Shown: in pieces, positions 29,001-35,891 of the stretch
Layout of the letters: each line of letters opens with the position of its first letter
Numbering within the stretch: the stretch's first letter is position 1
NCBI GenBank assembly: GCA_030917925.1
Contig: JAUPTV010000251.1
Location: forward strand, 1 to 38,254
Length of the DNA stretch: 38,254 nt
From: Pseudomonadota bacterium
GTDB taxonomy: Bacteria > Pseudomonadota > Gammaproteobacteria > Competibacterales > Competibacteraceae
Direction of reading: 5' to 3'
Made by a program: the position numbers and the translations under genes
The notes under the pieces: model-generated
What the model saw: the letters and a program-made list of their open reading frames with translations, nothing else
What the model was told of the DNA's origin: nothing
Database searches by the model: none

Positions 29001-29124
29001 TGCCAAGGGGCACGTTCCCACTGACGAGTCGCCGGCTGCCGAAGAACCGCTGGCGGCACCACTGGAACCTACTTCTACAGCGCCGGATGCAGACGCTGAA
29101 CAGCCACACTACCCGCCGCAATAA
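26089..29124 (+). CDS. rne: Ribonuclease E
   Basis: RNase E is the main endoribonuclease for mRNA decay and for 9S rRNA and tRNA processing, and the scaffold of the degradosome. The 1011-residue product begins [18 protein letters not shown], nearly as in E. coli, followed by an S1 domain. The magnesium-binding aspartates are D302 (VDINSA) and D345 (IDFIDM), and the Zn-link CPRC lies at 403-406, each one position from E. coli numbering. The C-terminal half is low complexity: Arg-rich patches ([12 protein letters not shown]) likely to bind RNA, then Pro/Glu/Val-rich sequence with a 21-residue tandem repeat. ATG 26089 is chosen by homology; the frame is open from 25966. Degradosome partner motifs were not recognised. 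Confidence 0.97.
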   Translation: MKRMLINATQQEELRVALVDGQKLFDLDIETPSREQKKSNIYKGRITRIEPGLEAAFVEYGAERHGFLPFKEINRSNFDPHATEGGRPSIREAMREGQDIVIQVEKEERGNKGAALTTFISLAGRYLVLMPNNPRAGGVSRRIEGEDRQEIREIMSSLNIPDGMGLIVRTAGVGRSQEELQWDLDYLLNLWRAIETASSQKRAPFLIYQESNIIIRALRDYLRADVGEIVIDSPAVYRQAQEFVQQVMPHNLGKLKLYQDNIPLFTRFQIESQIETAYLREVSLPSGGGIVIDYTEAMVSVDINSARATKGSDIEETALTTNLEAADEIARQMRLRDLGGLIVIDFIDMGIARNQREVENRLRDALKVDRARVQVGRISRFGLLEMSRQRLRPSLDEASHVICPRCNGQGTIRNVESLALSVLRLIQEEAMKDKTGRVVVQLPVKVATFLLNEKREAIRVIEQRLKVGVLLIPNESLDTPHYKLSRLRVEDLSEAQRLSYTLAEDYEEQYESPVSAVIRDLGEEPAVKGVAPTTPVPLPPPAPAVKPEADHSFFRWLWGNLFGQPPQEPQSPKEERPARPGNRPPKPERQRRERPGRRPEVEPAVATPTAKPTVAPVAAEAVPALPPTPVEAGLPELPTDIEPVVARADEALEETAAAAETDEDGNNRNRRGRRGGRRRRRGDAANQPETTATDAVASIASEAETVRSEVPIEVPGEVPAEVATPTPPTPATAPGAAVPQRRIRSGRPRLPREILAAAAAAEAAAKASATAPDVIQEVAPAVAMESADELPVPPPPRLEYPVVEDEREVAPLPVVATPIPPIAETEGAAEAWTEIPAPPTETLEWVEPALHEVEISAPGVSESEAVAVEPVVSEILVAPETKIAEPMVPEVPVEETPAVLEAPVVAPDVAEVPVEETSAVLEAPVVAPDVAEVPVVAPDVAEVPVEETSAESEAAVVEPAVGEVPAEAIEVAKGHVPTDESPAAEEPLAAPLEPTSTAPDADAEQPHYPPQ
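28756..28940 (+). repeat. 63-bp tandem repeat inside the rne C-terminal region
   Basis: Two full 63-bp units (28756-28818 and 28819-28881) are followed by a 30-bp unit (28882-28911) and the start of another. The short unit equals the long one with 33 bp removed between two CCGGTTG direct repeats, a slipped-strand deletion. The units encode [21 protein letters not shown]-like sequence in the disordered tail. Confidence 0.9.
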
Positions 29125-29137
29125 CCACCCTCACCCC

Positions 29138-29157
29138 CTCTCCCGCCTGCGGGAGAG
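29138..29157. repeat. Palindromic 3'-end repeat (CTCTCC family), copy 3
   Basis: CTCTCCCGC (29138-29146) pairs perfectly with GCGGGAGAG (29149-29157). It lies 14 nt after the rne stop and just before the stop of the convergent phosphatase gene, so it could act on both transcripts. No T-run follows. Confidence 0.6.
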
Positions 29158-29169
29158 AGGCGTTGAACG

Positions 29170-29712
29170 TTACCACCGATGCTGCTGGCGAAGATGCGCT
29201 AACAAGCCCTGGGCCGCTTCTTCAACCAGATCCATGACTCGATCAAAGCCATCGGCTCCGCCGTAATAGGGATCGGGCACCTCCCGCTCCGGCAAATGCG
29301 GCGCAAAATCCAGAAAGAGCTGAACGCGGTTCGACAACGCGCTGTCCTCACACAGTTCCAGCAAATCCCTGAGATTGTCCCGATCCATCGCCAGCAAATA
29401 ATCAAATTCGGCAAAATCCGCCACCGTCACCCGTCGGGCGCGCAGACCGCTTAAATCCAGACCCCGGCGCAGGGCCGTCGCCTGACTGCGCGTATCCGGC
29501 GGTGCGCCGATGTGGTAGGAATGCGTGCCGGCGGAATCGACGTGGACCTTTTCAGACAGCCCGGCCCCTTCCAGTACGCGCCGGAAGACTCCCTCCGCTA
29601 CTGGCGACCGGCAGATGTTGCCCATACAGATAAACAGCACGCGAACTTCAGCCTCGGCGGCAGGCGCAACCTGGGTCTTTTTCAGGTCTTTTTTCAGAAA
29701 TCTGGAGAACAC
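29170..29712 (-). CDS. Low-molecular-weight protein-tyrosine phosphatase
   Basis: The 180-residue product has the phosphate-binding loop CMGNICRS (C29, R35) and the general acid D147 in DPYYGG, so it should be catalytically competent. Bacterial members dephosphorylate tyrosine kinases that control polysaccharide export, or other proteins; no kinase is nearby. Start choice: the frame is open from 29796, but GGAGG lies 7 nt before a GTG at 29712, giving VFSRFLKKDLKK. This leaves a basic 22-residue extension before the usual family start (VRVLFICMGN). A promoter-like pair lies just upstream. It is convergent with rne. Confidence 0.92.
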   Translation of the reverse strand: MFSRFLKKDLKKTQVAPAAEAEVRVLFICMGNICRSPVAEGVFRRVLEGAGLSEKVHVDSAGTHSYHIGAPPDTRSQATALRRGLDLSGLRARRVTVADFAEFDYLLAMDRDNLRDLLELCEDSALSNRVQLFLDFAPHLPEREVPDPYYGGADGFDRVMDLVEEAAQGLLAHLRQQHRW

Positions 29713-29731
29713 CGATGGCCTCCGGTCAGGG

Positions 29732-29760
29732 ATTGAAAGGATGGTAGAATAGCGCGTCAA
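29732..29760 (-). promoter_or_regulatory. Candidate promoter of the tyrosine phosphatase gene
   Basis: On the minus strand TTGACG (29760-29755) and TTCAAT (29737-29732) are 17 nt apart. The -35 is a 5/6 match and the -10 a 4/6 match. A start near 29725 would leave a leader of about 13 nt that just includes the GGAGG of the GTG 29712 start, supporting that start. Confidence 0.4.
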
Positions 29761-29849
29761 TCCGGTTATCGAAACCCATCGAACCCCATGCATCAACGAC
29801 CCTGAACGCTGAAACCCCTCCTTTTCTGGCTGAACCTGGCTATCAGCGG

Positions 29850-30059
29850 TTGCTGGATATTTTACGCCGCATGGACTCCATCGCGGTCGCCTGTTCCGGG
29901 GGACTCGACAGCAGCCTGCTCCTGGTCGTCGCGCATCACATTAGGCAAACGGGTGCTGGCGGCGGCGGCGGCGTCAACATCGACAACGGTTACGGCGGCG
30001 TCAACATCGACAACGGTTACGGCGCCGCCTGCCTGGCCAGCATGATCAATCAGTTGTAG
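29850..30059 (+). pseudogene. Truncated PP-loop ATP pyrophosphatase gene with tandem-repeat scar
   Basis: The frame encodes RMDSIAVACSGGLDSSLLLVVAHHI, with the PP-loop SGGLDSS of ATP pyrophosphatases (LarE/ExsB-like superfamily). Such proteins are about 250 residues or more. Here, some 30 residues in, the sequence changes to a Gly-rich stretch and two perfect 27-bp repeats (29967-29993 and 29994-30020, encoding GGVNIDNGY), and the frame ends after 70 codons. No credible ATG start with a Shine-Dalgarno was found: the frame reads openly upstream and could begin at TTG 29850 or ATG 29871. It is most likely a deletion remnant rather than a functional small protein. Confidence 0.6.
29967..30020 (+). 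repeat. Two perfect 27-bp tandem repeats
   Basis: Units 29967-29993 and 29994-30020 are identical and directly adjacent, beginning GGCGGCGTCAAC and ending GACAACGGTTAC. A GGC-triplet run precedes them. They lie in the broken PP-loop gene. Confidence 0.9.
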
Positions 30060-30061
30060 CG

Positions 30062-30979
30062 TTAATCAAACAATCCCGGAACCGACAGATAACGCTCGCC
30101 GGTATCGTAGCAGAACGTCAGAATCCGGCTGCCATCGGGGATTTCCGGCAATTTCTGCGCCACTGCCGCCAGCGATGCGCCGGAAGAAATGCCGATAAAA
30201 ATGCCCTCCTCCTTGACGCAGCGCACTGCATATTTAAAAGCGTTCTCCTGGCTGACCGTGATAACCCCGTCCAGCAGATCGGTATTCAGCACGGCCGGCA
30301 CAAAACCCGCGCCGATGCCCTGAATGGGATGCGGGCCGCGCTGACCCCCGCTCAATACCGGAGAAGCGGCCGGTTCCACCGCCAGCGCTTTCAGATGCGG
30401 GAATTTCTCCTTCAGCGCGATGGCGCAACCGGTAATATGGCCGCCGGTGCCGACGCCAGTGATCAGGTAATCCAATCCATCGGGGAAATCCGCCAGAATT
30501 TCCTGGGCAGTGGTACGGCGATGGATTTCGGGATTGGCCGCGTTCTCAAACTGCTGCGGCATCCAAGCATTAGGCGTGCTATCCAATAATTCCTGTGCCT
30601 TCTCAATCGCACCTGGCATCCCCTTTTCCTTCGGCGTCAGCACCAGTTCCGCTCCGAGCACCGCCAGATAGCGCCGCCGCTCCAGCGACATGGATTCGGG
30701 CATGGTCAGGATCAGTTTATAACCCTTGGCAGCGGCCACCATCGCCAGACCAATGCCGGTATTGCCCGAGGTGGGTTCGATAATAGTGACGCCCGGCTTG
30801 AGCACACCGCGCTGCTCGGCGTCCTCGATCATCGACAGCCCGATGCGGTCCTTGATGCTGCCGCCGGGATTCGCCCGTTCCAGCTTCATCCAGACCTCGA
30901 CATTGCGCTCGGCAAACAGCCGATTGATGCGGACATGCGGGGTGTTGCCAATCGTTTCCAGAATCGTGTTTGCTCTCAT
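30062..30979 (-). CDS. cysK: Cysteine synthase A (O-acetylserine sulfhydrylase)
   Basis: CysK makes L-cysteine from O-acetylserine and sulfide using pyridoxal phosphate. The 305-residue product has the PLP lysine K43 in NPGGSIKDR, the substrate loop [12 protein letters not shown], the phosphate-binding [10 protein letters not shown], and GISSGAS near the C-terminus. CysM-type enzymes differ at several of these positions, so CysK is preferred, although the two are hard to separate by eye. ATG 30979 is chosen because GGAGAAG lies about 7 nt upstream; the frame is open from 31039. The gene diverges from moxR, and an inverted repeat flanks its probable promoter. Confidence 0.94.
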   Translation of the reverse strand: MRANTILETIGNTPHVRINRLFAERNVEVWMKLERANPGGSIKDRIGLSMIEDAEQRGVLKPGVTIIEPTSGNTGIGLAMVAAAKGYKLILTMPESMSLERRRYLAVLGAELVLTPKEKGMPGAIEKAQELLDSTPNAWMPQQFENAANPEIHRRTTAQEILADFPDGLDYLITGVGTGGHITGCAIALKEKFPHLKALAVEPAASPVLSGGQRGPHPIQGIGAGFVPAVLNTDLLDGVITVSQENAFKYAVRCVKEEGIFIGISSGASLAAVAQKLPEIPDGSRILTFCYDTGERYLSVPGLFD

Positions 30980-31020
30980 CAGATTCTTCTCCATGCAGGG
31001 GTGAATGCGGCAGTCGCGCC

Positions 31021-31074
31021 GGTCTGCTAAACTGAACAAATAGCCAACCGATTATTGAATAACAATAGCAGACC
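31021..31074 (-). promoter_or_regulatory. Candidate cysK promoter bracketed by a 9-bp inverted repeat
   Basis: GGTCTGCTA (31021-31029) and TAGCAGACC (31066-31074) are perfect inverted repeats with 36 nt between them. Inside, on the minus strand, TTGTTA (31065-31060) and TATTTG (31042-31037) are 17 nt apart and could form the cysK promoter. Arms on either side of a promoter suggest a bound regulator, for example a LysR-type protein such as CysB, but the regulator is not identified. Confidence 0.4.
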
Positions 31075-31110
31075 CGACAGCCAATCATAAAGAATAATAA
31101 ATACTTTTTT

Positions 31111-31116
31111 TATAAT
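31111..31116 (+). promoter_or_regulatory. Candidate -10 box upstream of moxR-like gene
   Basis: A perfect TATAAT occurs in a strongly AT-rich stretch (31080-31135), 49 nt before the AAA ATPase start. No good -35 was found at the right distance, so this is a weak candidate. Confidence 0.3.
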
Positions 31117-31165
31117 CTACAGCTATATAGACTCTGATCACTGCTTGTCTTGAAGGAAATCGCGA

Positions 31166-32023
31166 ATGTCCGAATCCCGTTTTCGTGGTACTGAACGCTA
31201 TGTGGCCACTGACGATCTGATGGTGGCGGTGAACGCCGCTGTCACCCTGGGTCGCCCCTTGCTGGTCAAGGGCGAGCCGGGCACCGGTAAAACCCAGTTA
31301 GCCGAAGAGGTCGCCAACGCCCTGCATCGGCCGTTCATTCAGTGGCATATCAAATCCACCATCAAAGCCCAGCAAGGCTTGTACGAGTATGACGCGGTAT
31401 CCCGGCTGCGCGATTCCCAGCTCGGTGAAGCGCGGGTGCATGACATCAGCAATTACATCGTCAAGGGCAAACTGTGGGAAGCCTTTACCGCTGACGTCCA
31501 GCCCGTGCTGCTCATCGATGAGATCGATAAAGCCGATATCGAGTTTCCCAATGACCTGTTGCTGGAACTCGACCGCATGGAATTCTATGTCTACGAGACC
31601 CGGGAAACCATCAAGGCCCGCCAGCGCCCGATCATTATTATCACCAGTAATAATGAGAAAGAACTGCCCGATGCGTTCCTGCGCCGCTGTTTTTTCCACT
31701 ACATCCGCTTTCCGGACAAGGAAACCATGGAGCGGATCGTGCACGTGCATTACCCGGATTTGAAGAAACGGCTACTGAGTGAAGCGCTGGAATCATTTTT
31801 TGAAATCCGCGAAGTGCCGGGGCTGAAGAAGCGGCCGTCGACGTCGGAATTGCTGGACTGGATCAAGCTGCTGGTGGCCGAGGATATCCCGCCCGAGGCG
31901 TTACGCGGCGACTCACGCAAAGCCATTCCACCCATGTATGGGGCCTTGCTGAAAAACGAGCAGGATGTGCATCTGTTCGAGCGCCTGTTGTTTATGAGCC
32001 GGCGTCAGGCAAAAAAAGAATAA
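31166..32023 (+). CDS. MoxR family AAA+ ATPase
   Basis: This 285-residue AAA+ protein has Walker A GEPGTGKT (36-43), Walker B VLLIDEIDKAD, a sensor-1 segment ITSNNEKELPDAFLRR with arginine fingers, and a C-terminal lid. MoxR ATPases act as chaperones that help mature enzyme complexes, usually together with a von Willebrand A domain protein encoded directly downstream (CoxE/YehP-like). Here that partner is absent: the next gene is the oppositely oriented pilR. A Shine-Dalgarno-like AAGGAA precedes the ATG. The client is unknown. Confidence 0.9.
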   Translation: MSESRFRGTERYVATDDLMVAVNAAVTLGRPLLVKGEPGTGKTQLAEEVANALHRPFIQWHIKSTIKAQQGLYEYDAVSRLRDSQLGEARVHDISNYIVKGKLWEAFTADVQPVLLIDEIDKADIEFPNDLLLELDRMEFYVYETRETIKARQRPIIIITSNNEKELPDAFLRRCFFHYIRFPDKETMERIVHVHYPDLKKRLLSEALESFFEIREVPGLKKRPSTSELLDWIKLLVAEDIPPEALRGDSRKAIPPMYGALLKNEQDVHLFERLLFMSRRQAKKE

Positions 32024-32146
32024 TTATATTCAACCTTACTTTTTTTTAAGAAAAATAAAATTCGGGCCTGCGCGAAGCCCTGGCTTGCGCTAGGGTTGCG
32101 AGGCAGCTTGGTATGAGCAATGCGGGTTGGCGTCAGCTTTCAGCCT

Positions 32147-33571
32147 TCAATCCAGTCCCAGCTTCTTTAACCGATAGCGCAGCGCCCGAAAGCTGATCCC
32201 CAGTTTTTCGGCAGCGGCAGTCTTGTTATAGCGGCTTGCTTCCAGCGCCCGCATGATCGCTGCTTTCTCCAGGCTCTCCAGATAGCCTTCCAGATCATTG
32301 ACGACCGGCGCTGACGGATAGGGAACAGTCTTGGGTTCGCTATCCGTTGGCGAGATCAATGGTTCCATTGCCGGTTCACCGCCCGAAGTTTCGGGAACCG
32401 GAATCGACGACCGTAGACGGTTTTCAACAACCGGCAGCAACAAATCCTCAGCCTGGATAACCTGTCCTTCACAGAGGGTAAAAGCCCGCTCCAGGATATT
32501 TTCCAATTCCCGGATGTTCCCCGGAAACGGATAAGTCCGTAATACCGCCAACGCCGTCGGTGCCAGCCTGGGATGCGCCCCGCCCGACTCCTGGCTCAGC
32601 CGGTCGAGAATCGCCTCGGCCAGATCGGGAATATCCTCCGGGTGTTCGCACAGGCTCGGCAACCGCATCTGAATCACATTCAACCGGTAAAACAGATCCT
32701 GGCGGAACATCCCTTCCTGGACCAGGGCTGCCAGGTTTTTGTGGGTCGCGCTGAGAAGGCGCACATCCGTCGCCACCTCGACCTGAGCGCCCACCGGACG
32801 CACCGCCCGCTCCTGAATCGCCCGCAGCAATTTTACTTGCATCTGAACGGGGAGTTCCGCGACTTCATCCAGAAACAGCGTACCGCCTTGCGCGGCCTGA
32901 AACAGCCCACCCTTGTCCTGCGCCGCGCCAGTGAAACTGCCTTTTTTGTAGCCGAAGAATTCACTTTCCATCAAATGCTCGGGAATCGCCCCGCAGTTGA
33001 CCGGAACAAACGGCTTATCGGCGCGGGGTCCGGACAGATGAATCAGTCGAGCTGCCAGTTCCTTGCCAGTCCCGGACTCGCCATGAATCAAAATGGGTGC
33101 CTGACTGCGCGCCAGTTTAGCAATCAACGCCCGGACCTCCGCCATAATCCCCGATTTGCCCAGCAACACCGGGCGATTGTCGCCGGGTCGGCCCTCGCTG
33201 CCCCGGTTCAGCCGCAACGCCGTCGCCACCATGTTCCGCAGCACCGCTAACTCAAACGGTTTGGGCACAAAATCAAAAGCGCCCAGCTTGAGCGCCTCCA
33301 CCGCGCTCTCCACATTGCCATGCGCCGTAATCACCGCCACCGGCAAACTGGGATGGTGCTTTTGAATATGTGCAACCAGTTCCAGCCCACTGCCGTCCGG
33401 CAGTCGCAGATCGGTAATGCAGAAGCTAAACGGCTGGCGTTTGAGCAACAGGCGCGCCTCGCCCAGGTTCTCCACCGACAGGCAGGACACGCCCAGCGGC
33501 AACAGGGTCATTTCGATCAATTCACGGATGTCGGCCTCATCATCCACGATCAAAGCGTTGCAAGCGTCCAT
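32147..33571 (-). CDS. pilR: Sigma-54-dependent response regulator PilR
   Basis: PilR activates sigma-54 transcription of pilin genes on phosphorylation by PilS. The 474-residue product has a receiver domain with phospho-acceptor D54 (CITDLRLPDG), an AAA+ domain with Walker A GESGTGKE and a sigma-54 contact loop GSFTGA (the usual form is GAFTGA), and a Fis-type helix-turn-helix at the C-terminus (KTAAAEKLGISFRALRYRLKKL). ATG 33571 shares a base with the pilS stop (TGATG), so the pair is translationally coupled; the frame is open from 33622. No pilA or other pilin gene is in the window. Confidence 0.93.
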   Translation of the reverse strand: MDACNALIVDDEADIRELIEMTLLPLGVSCLSVENLGEARLLLKRQPFSFCITDLRLPDGSGLELVAHIQKHHPSLPVAVITAHGNVESAVEALKLGAFDFVPKPFELAVLRNMVATALRLNRGSEGRPGDNRPVLLGKSGIMAEVRALIAKLARSQAPILIHGESGTGKELAARLIHLSGPRADKPFVPVNCGAIPEHLMESEFFGYKKGSFTGAAQDKGGLFQAAQGGTLFLDEVAELPVQMQVKLLRAIQERAVRPVGAQVEVATDVRLLSATHKNLAALVQEGMFRQDLFYRLNVIQMRLPSLCEHPEDIPDLAEAILDRLSQESGGAHPRLAPTALAVLRTYPFPGNIRELENILERAFTLCEGQVIQAEDLLLPVVENRLRSSIPVPETSGGEPAMEPLISPTDSEPKTVPYPSAPVVNDLEGYLESLEKAAIMRALEASRYNKTAAAEKLGISFRALRYRLKKLGLD

Positions 33572-35289
33572 CAATCCATCTCCGATACAGGACTCGGGTG
33601 AACAAAGGTAATGCGAAAACAACTACCACTCTTGGCAACCGGCACATATTGCAACTGGGCCCGGTTGGCTTCACACAGTTCACGGGCCAGGTATAACCCC
33701 AGGCCCGTCCCCCTGGCGCGGGTCGTGAAAAAAGGCTCAAACAGGTGGGAAACATTCTCCGGCGGGATTCCGGGACCGGCATCGCGTACTTCCAGGAACG
33801 GTCGCTCATAACTGCTTTCCCGTCCAGCGTGGAGTTCAAGATACGCGGTTGCGCCAGACTGGACGCCATGCTGGCAGGCGTTAGCGCACAAATTCCAGAG
33901 TACCTGGCGCAGTTGATGAGGGTCGAAGAGGATCGCCAGATCAGCCGATTCCACCGACTGACGCCATTCGGGCGCTGGATGATCCAGACCACGCAGAAAT
34001 TCCTCACGGAAAAGCTCCAGCCAGGGTGCCAATTCGAGCCGCTCCGGCTTCACCCGCTCGCGCCGCGCCAGATCAAGGACGTCGCTGATAATCCGGTTGG
34101 CGCGTTTGACGTTATCGTGAACAATCTGCGCCAACCGCTGATCGCTGGTGCTGGCGCTGGCGCTGGCCGATTCTTCGAGTAACTGGGCCGCATGGCTGAT
34201 CGCGGTCAGCGGATTGCGGATTTCATGGGCAATACCCGCCGTCAGTCGCCCCAGAGCCGCCAGTTTGATTTGCTGTAGCTGCATCGCGGTCTGGTCAGAA
34301 TCTTCAAGCAGGATCAGCACGTTGGCCGCCTGGCGACCGCTCAGCCGGGTGAACCTCGGGATCAATTCCGGACGGTGCTCGGCGGGTCGGAAGGGAAAAA
34401 CTTCAACGCTTCCCTCACACAGCCAGCGTTTCAGACCATAGGCCAGCGGCGGCGAAACCTGTTCCAGGCCGCTTCCCGGAACCGCATCCAACGCCCCCAG
34501 CCATTCACGGGCGGTATCATTTATCAATTGAATTTGATGCATGGCGTCCACGACCACCACCCCGTTTTGCAGGTGGCGGATGATTCCCTGGTTCAACTCG
34601 GCTATTTCCAGCAACTCCCAGGTGCGCTGCCGGGCCAGCGCTTCACCGCGCCGGGCGCGCTCCGCCAAGGCATGGGTCAGGCCGGCGGCGGCGAACAGTA
34701 CCGCACCCAGCACCCCCAGCCGCACCCAGTCATCGGTCGTATTATTCAGTTGCGTCCAGAAGCCTTCCCATCCTCCCGGACCGCGCTCCTGGCGAGCCAG
34801 CAGCTCGGCGTAATGCCAGCGATCGACCAGCCAGGAGCTGATCAACAGGAAAAATCCCATCGCGGCGGCCAATAATGCAGAAATCATCGGCAACAGAATG
34901 CCGTTGGCGGCAACCGCCGCGATCAGCAAACTGTTCAGACTACTGGATAGTCCCCCCGAAGCGTTGATAATAACGGTCAGTACGATCAGATCGACCAGCA
35001 TCTGCCCATGGGCCTGAATGAAGAGTCGTGGCCATCGCCAGTAACTGCCGGCAATCGCGATGATCGCCAATATCAGATAGGCCAGCGCTGCGCCCAGAAA
35101 CAGTCGCGGATCCTGCTTGCCGAACAACCGACTCTGTTCATCCAGCGCGAAGGCTGCCAGTAACAGCGAGGCCAGTACTAGGCGGTAGATATTGGTGGCC
35201 CGGAACACCAGCCACAGATGACGGCGGTCAGTGAACCGATCGATATAGAGGCCCGCCAGCGGATCGGACAAATTGATAAAGGTCGGCAT
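33571..35289 (-). CDS. pilS: Sensor histidine kinase PilS
   Basis: PilS is an inner-membrane histidine kinase that senses pilin and phosphorylates PilR. The 572-residue product has about six N-terminal transmembrane helices (residues about 25-220), a PAS-like segment (HLQNGVVVVDAMHQIQLIND), the dimerisation/phospho-acceptor motif GIAHEIRNPL with H355, and an ATPase domain with NLCANACQHG, DAGPGIP and TGLGLYLAREL. ATG 35289 (MPTFINLSDP) is the preferred start; the frame is open to 35439 but the extra residues are uncharacteristic. A short Ser-Ala repeat (SASASAST) follows the phospho-acceptor helix. It is the first gene of the pilS-pilR operon. Confidence 0.92.
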   Translation of the reverse strand: MPTFINLSDPLAGLYIDRFTDRRHLWLVFRATNIYRLVLASLLLAAFALDEQSRLFGKQDPRLFLGAALAYLILAIIAIAGSYWRWPRLFIQAHGQMLVDLIVLTVIINASGGLSSSLNSLLIAAVAANGILLPMISALLAAAMGFFLLISSWLVDRWHYAELLARQERGPGGWEGFWTQLNNTTDDWVRLGVLGAVLFAAAGLTHALAERARRGEALARQRTWELLEIAELNQGIIRHLQNGVVVVDAMHQIQLINDTAREWLGALDAVPGSGLEQVSPPLAYGLKRWLCEGSVEVFPFRPAEHRPELIPRFTRLSGRQAANVLILLEDSDQTAMQLQQIKLAALGRLTAGIAHEIRNPLTAISHAAQLLEESASASASTSDQRLAQIVHDNVKRANRIISDVLDLARRERVKPERLELAPWLELFREEFLRGLDHPAPEWRQSVESADLAILFDPHQLRQVLWNLCANACQHGVQSGATAYLELHAGRESSYERPFLEVRDAGPGIPPENVSHLFEPFFTTRARGTGLGLYLARELCEANRAQLQYVPVAKSGSCFRITFVHPSPVSEMD

Positions 35290-35511
35290 ATATGGCGTGA
35301 ATTTCCCTGTGAGGTAACAATATATCTCATTTTTTCGATATATAATCGAAAACACCCGGCTTCTAACGTTCACTGGGTCATCTAATGGCCATTTTAAATC
35401 ACTCCTGAACCTGGAGGGGCAATTTTTCCAGTCAGCCAATCATCGATAATCTTGCAATAGGGGTGTGAAGATTAGGGGATTTCGGAATACAATAATCGCT
35501 TCAACACAAGA
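35290..35511. other. Upstream region of pilS and of the HEARO-like element
   Basis: No credible gene is seen. It contains the inverted repeat at 35332-35352 near pilS and, on the plus strand, a TACAAT box at 35488-35493 with a poor -35 (GTGAAG, 35465-35470, 17-nt spacing). This could be the original sucC promoter, now upstream of the inserted element. Confidence 0.4.
35332..35352. promoter_or_regulatory. 8-bp inverted repeat upstream of pilS
   Basis: TTTTCGAT (35332-35339) and ATCGAAAA (35345-35352) are perfect inverted repeats around ATATA. It lies 43-63 nt before the pilS start, where a repressor or activator of the pilSR promoter would bind. The regulator is unknown. Confidence 0.45.
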
Positions 35512-35831
35512 GGGGGATGTACTCCACGTCAATCACCCCGCCCCAAAAGGCGAGGCTTGTGGTGGATAAAACCGCAAGCCTGGGTTGACCAGCCCAAGCC
35601 GTAACCAGTCGGCTACGTTGTGTATAGGTTAAAGACTCACCTTGGGACGCTTCCTCAACGCCAAGCTCTGAAAGTCCCGGTTGCAGACACGCTCAGGGTC
35701 AGCACGAAACGGATCGGGACGCGATGCCGGTACACAACAGGGGCGATGGGAGCGAGCCGCAAGGCTCCGTAACCAGGCTCTTACGAGCGGACAGTCGGGA
35801 AAGACCGGCATCTAACAACGGCTGACCGTTG
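35512..35831 (+). ncRNA. HEARO-like structured RNA (IscB omega-RNA type), copy 1
   Basis: The conserved core contains GGTTGACCAGCC, GGCTACGTTGT, GACTCACCTTGGG, AAGCTCTGAAAG and CAGGGTC, which I recall as features of HEARO RNA, the guide RNA of IscB nucleases. Visible stems are a terminal hairpin (35536-35542/35549-35555), P2 (35556-35563/35571-35578), P3 (35597-35601/35610-35614), a GNRA-capped hairpin GAGCC-GCAA-GGCTC (35754-35767) and CAACGG/CCGTTG (35816-35831). In IscB systems the guide is the roughly 16 nt just 5' of the element, here 35512-35527. No IscB ORF follows. The family name rests on recall and needs a covariance search; the structured, repeated nature is directly visible. Confidence 0.68.
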
Positions 35832-35891
35832 CGTTGCACGGTTCGCTATCCCTCCCCGGCGTGAACGCCGGGGTCTCTCGCGGAGAATCTG
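35528..35891 (+). mobile_element. ORF-less HEARO/ISC-like insertion element upstream of sucC
   Basis: The left boundary is inferred from where similarity to the second copy begins (GTCAA, then the CCCCGCC hairpin). The right end carries a perfect 8-bp hairpin, CCCCGGCG-TGAA-CGCCGGGG (35854-35873), like IS200/IS605-type transposon ends. The element stops directly before ATGA, which is also the sucC start, and HEARO elements are reported to sit just 5' of ATGA or GTGA. At about 364 nt it encodes neither IscB nor a TnpA transposase, so it would depend on proteins supplied elsewhere. Its last bases provide GGAG (35882-35885), the present sucC ribosome-binding site. Confidence 0.6.

Noticed and set aside
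29967-30020. Short CRISPR-like array
   Set aside because: The two 27-bp units are directly adjacent with no spacers and encode in-frame peptide repeats.
32040-32146. Terminator hairpins between moxR and pilR
   Set aside because: Short GGGC/GCCC and CCCT/AGGG pairings exist but none has a convincing stem with a T-run.
35528-35891. Group II intron or a plain IS200/IS605 remnant
   Set aside because: No domain V-type hairpin or reverse transcriptase is seen, and the long conserved structured core is not explained by an IS200/IS605 end alone. HEARO-like RNA fits the motifs best.
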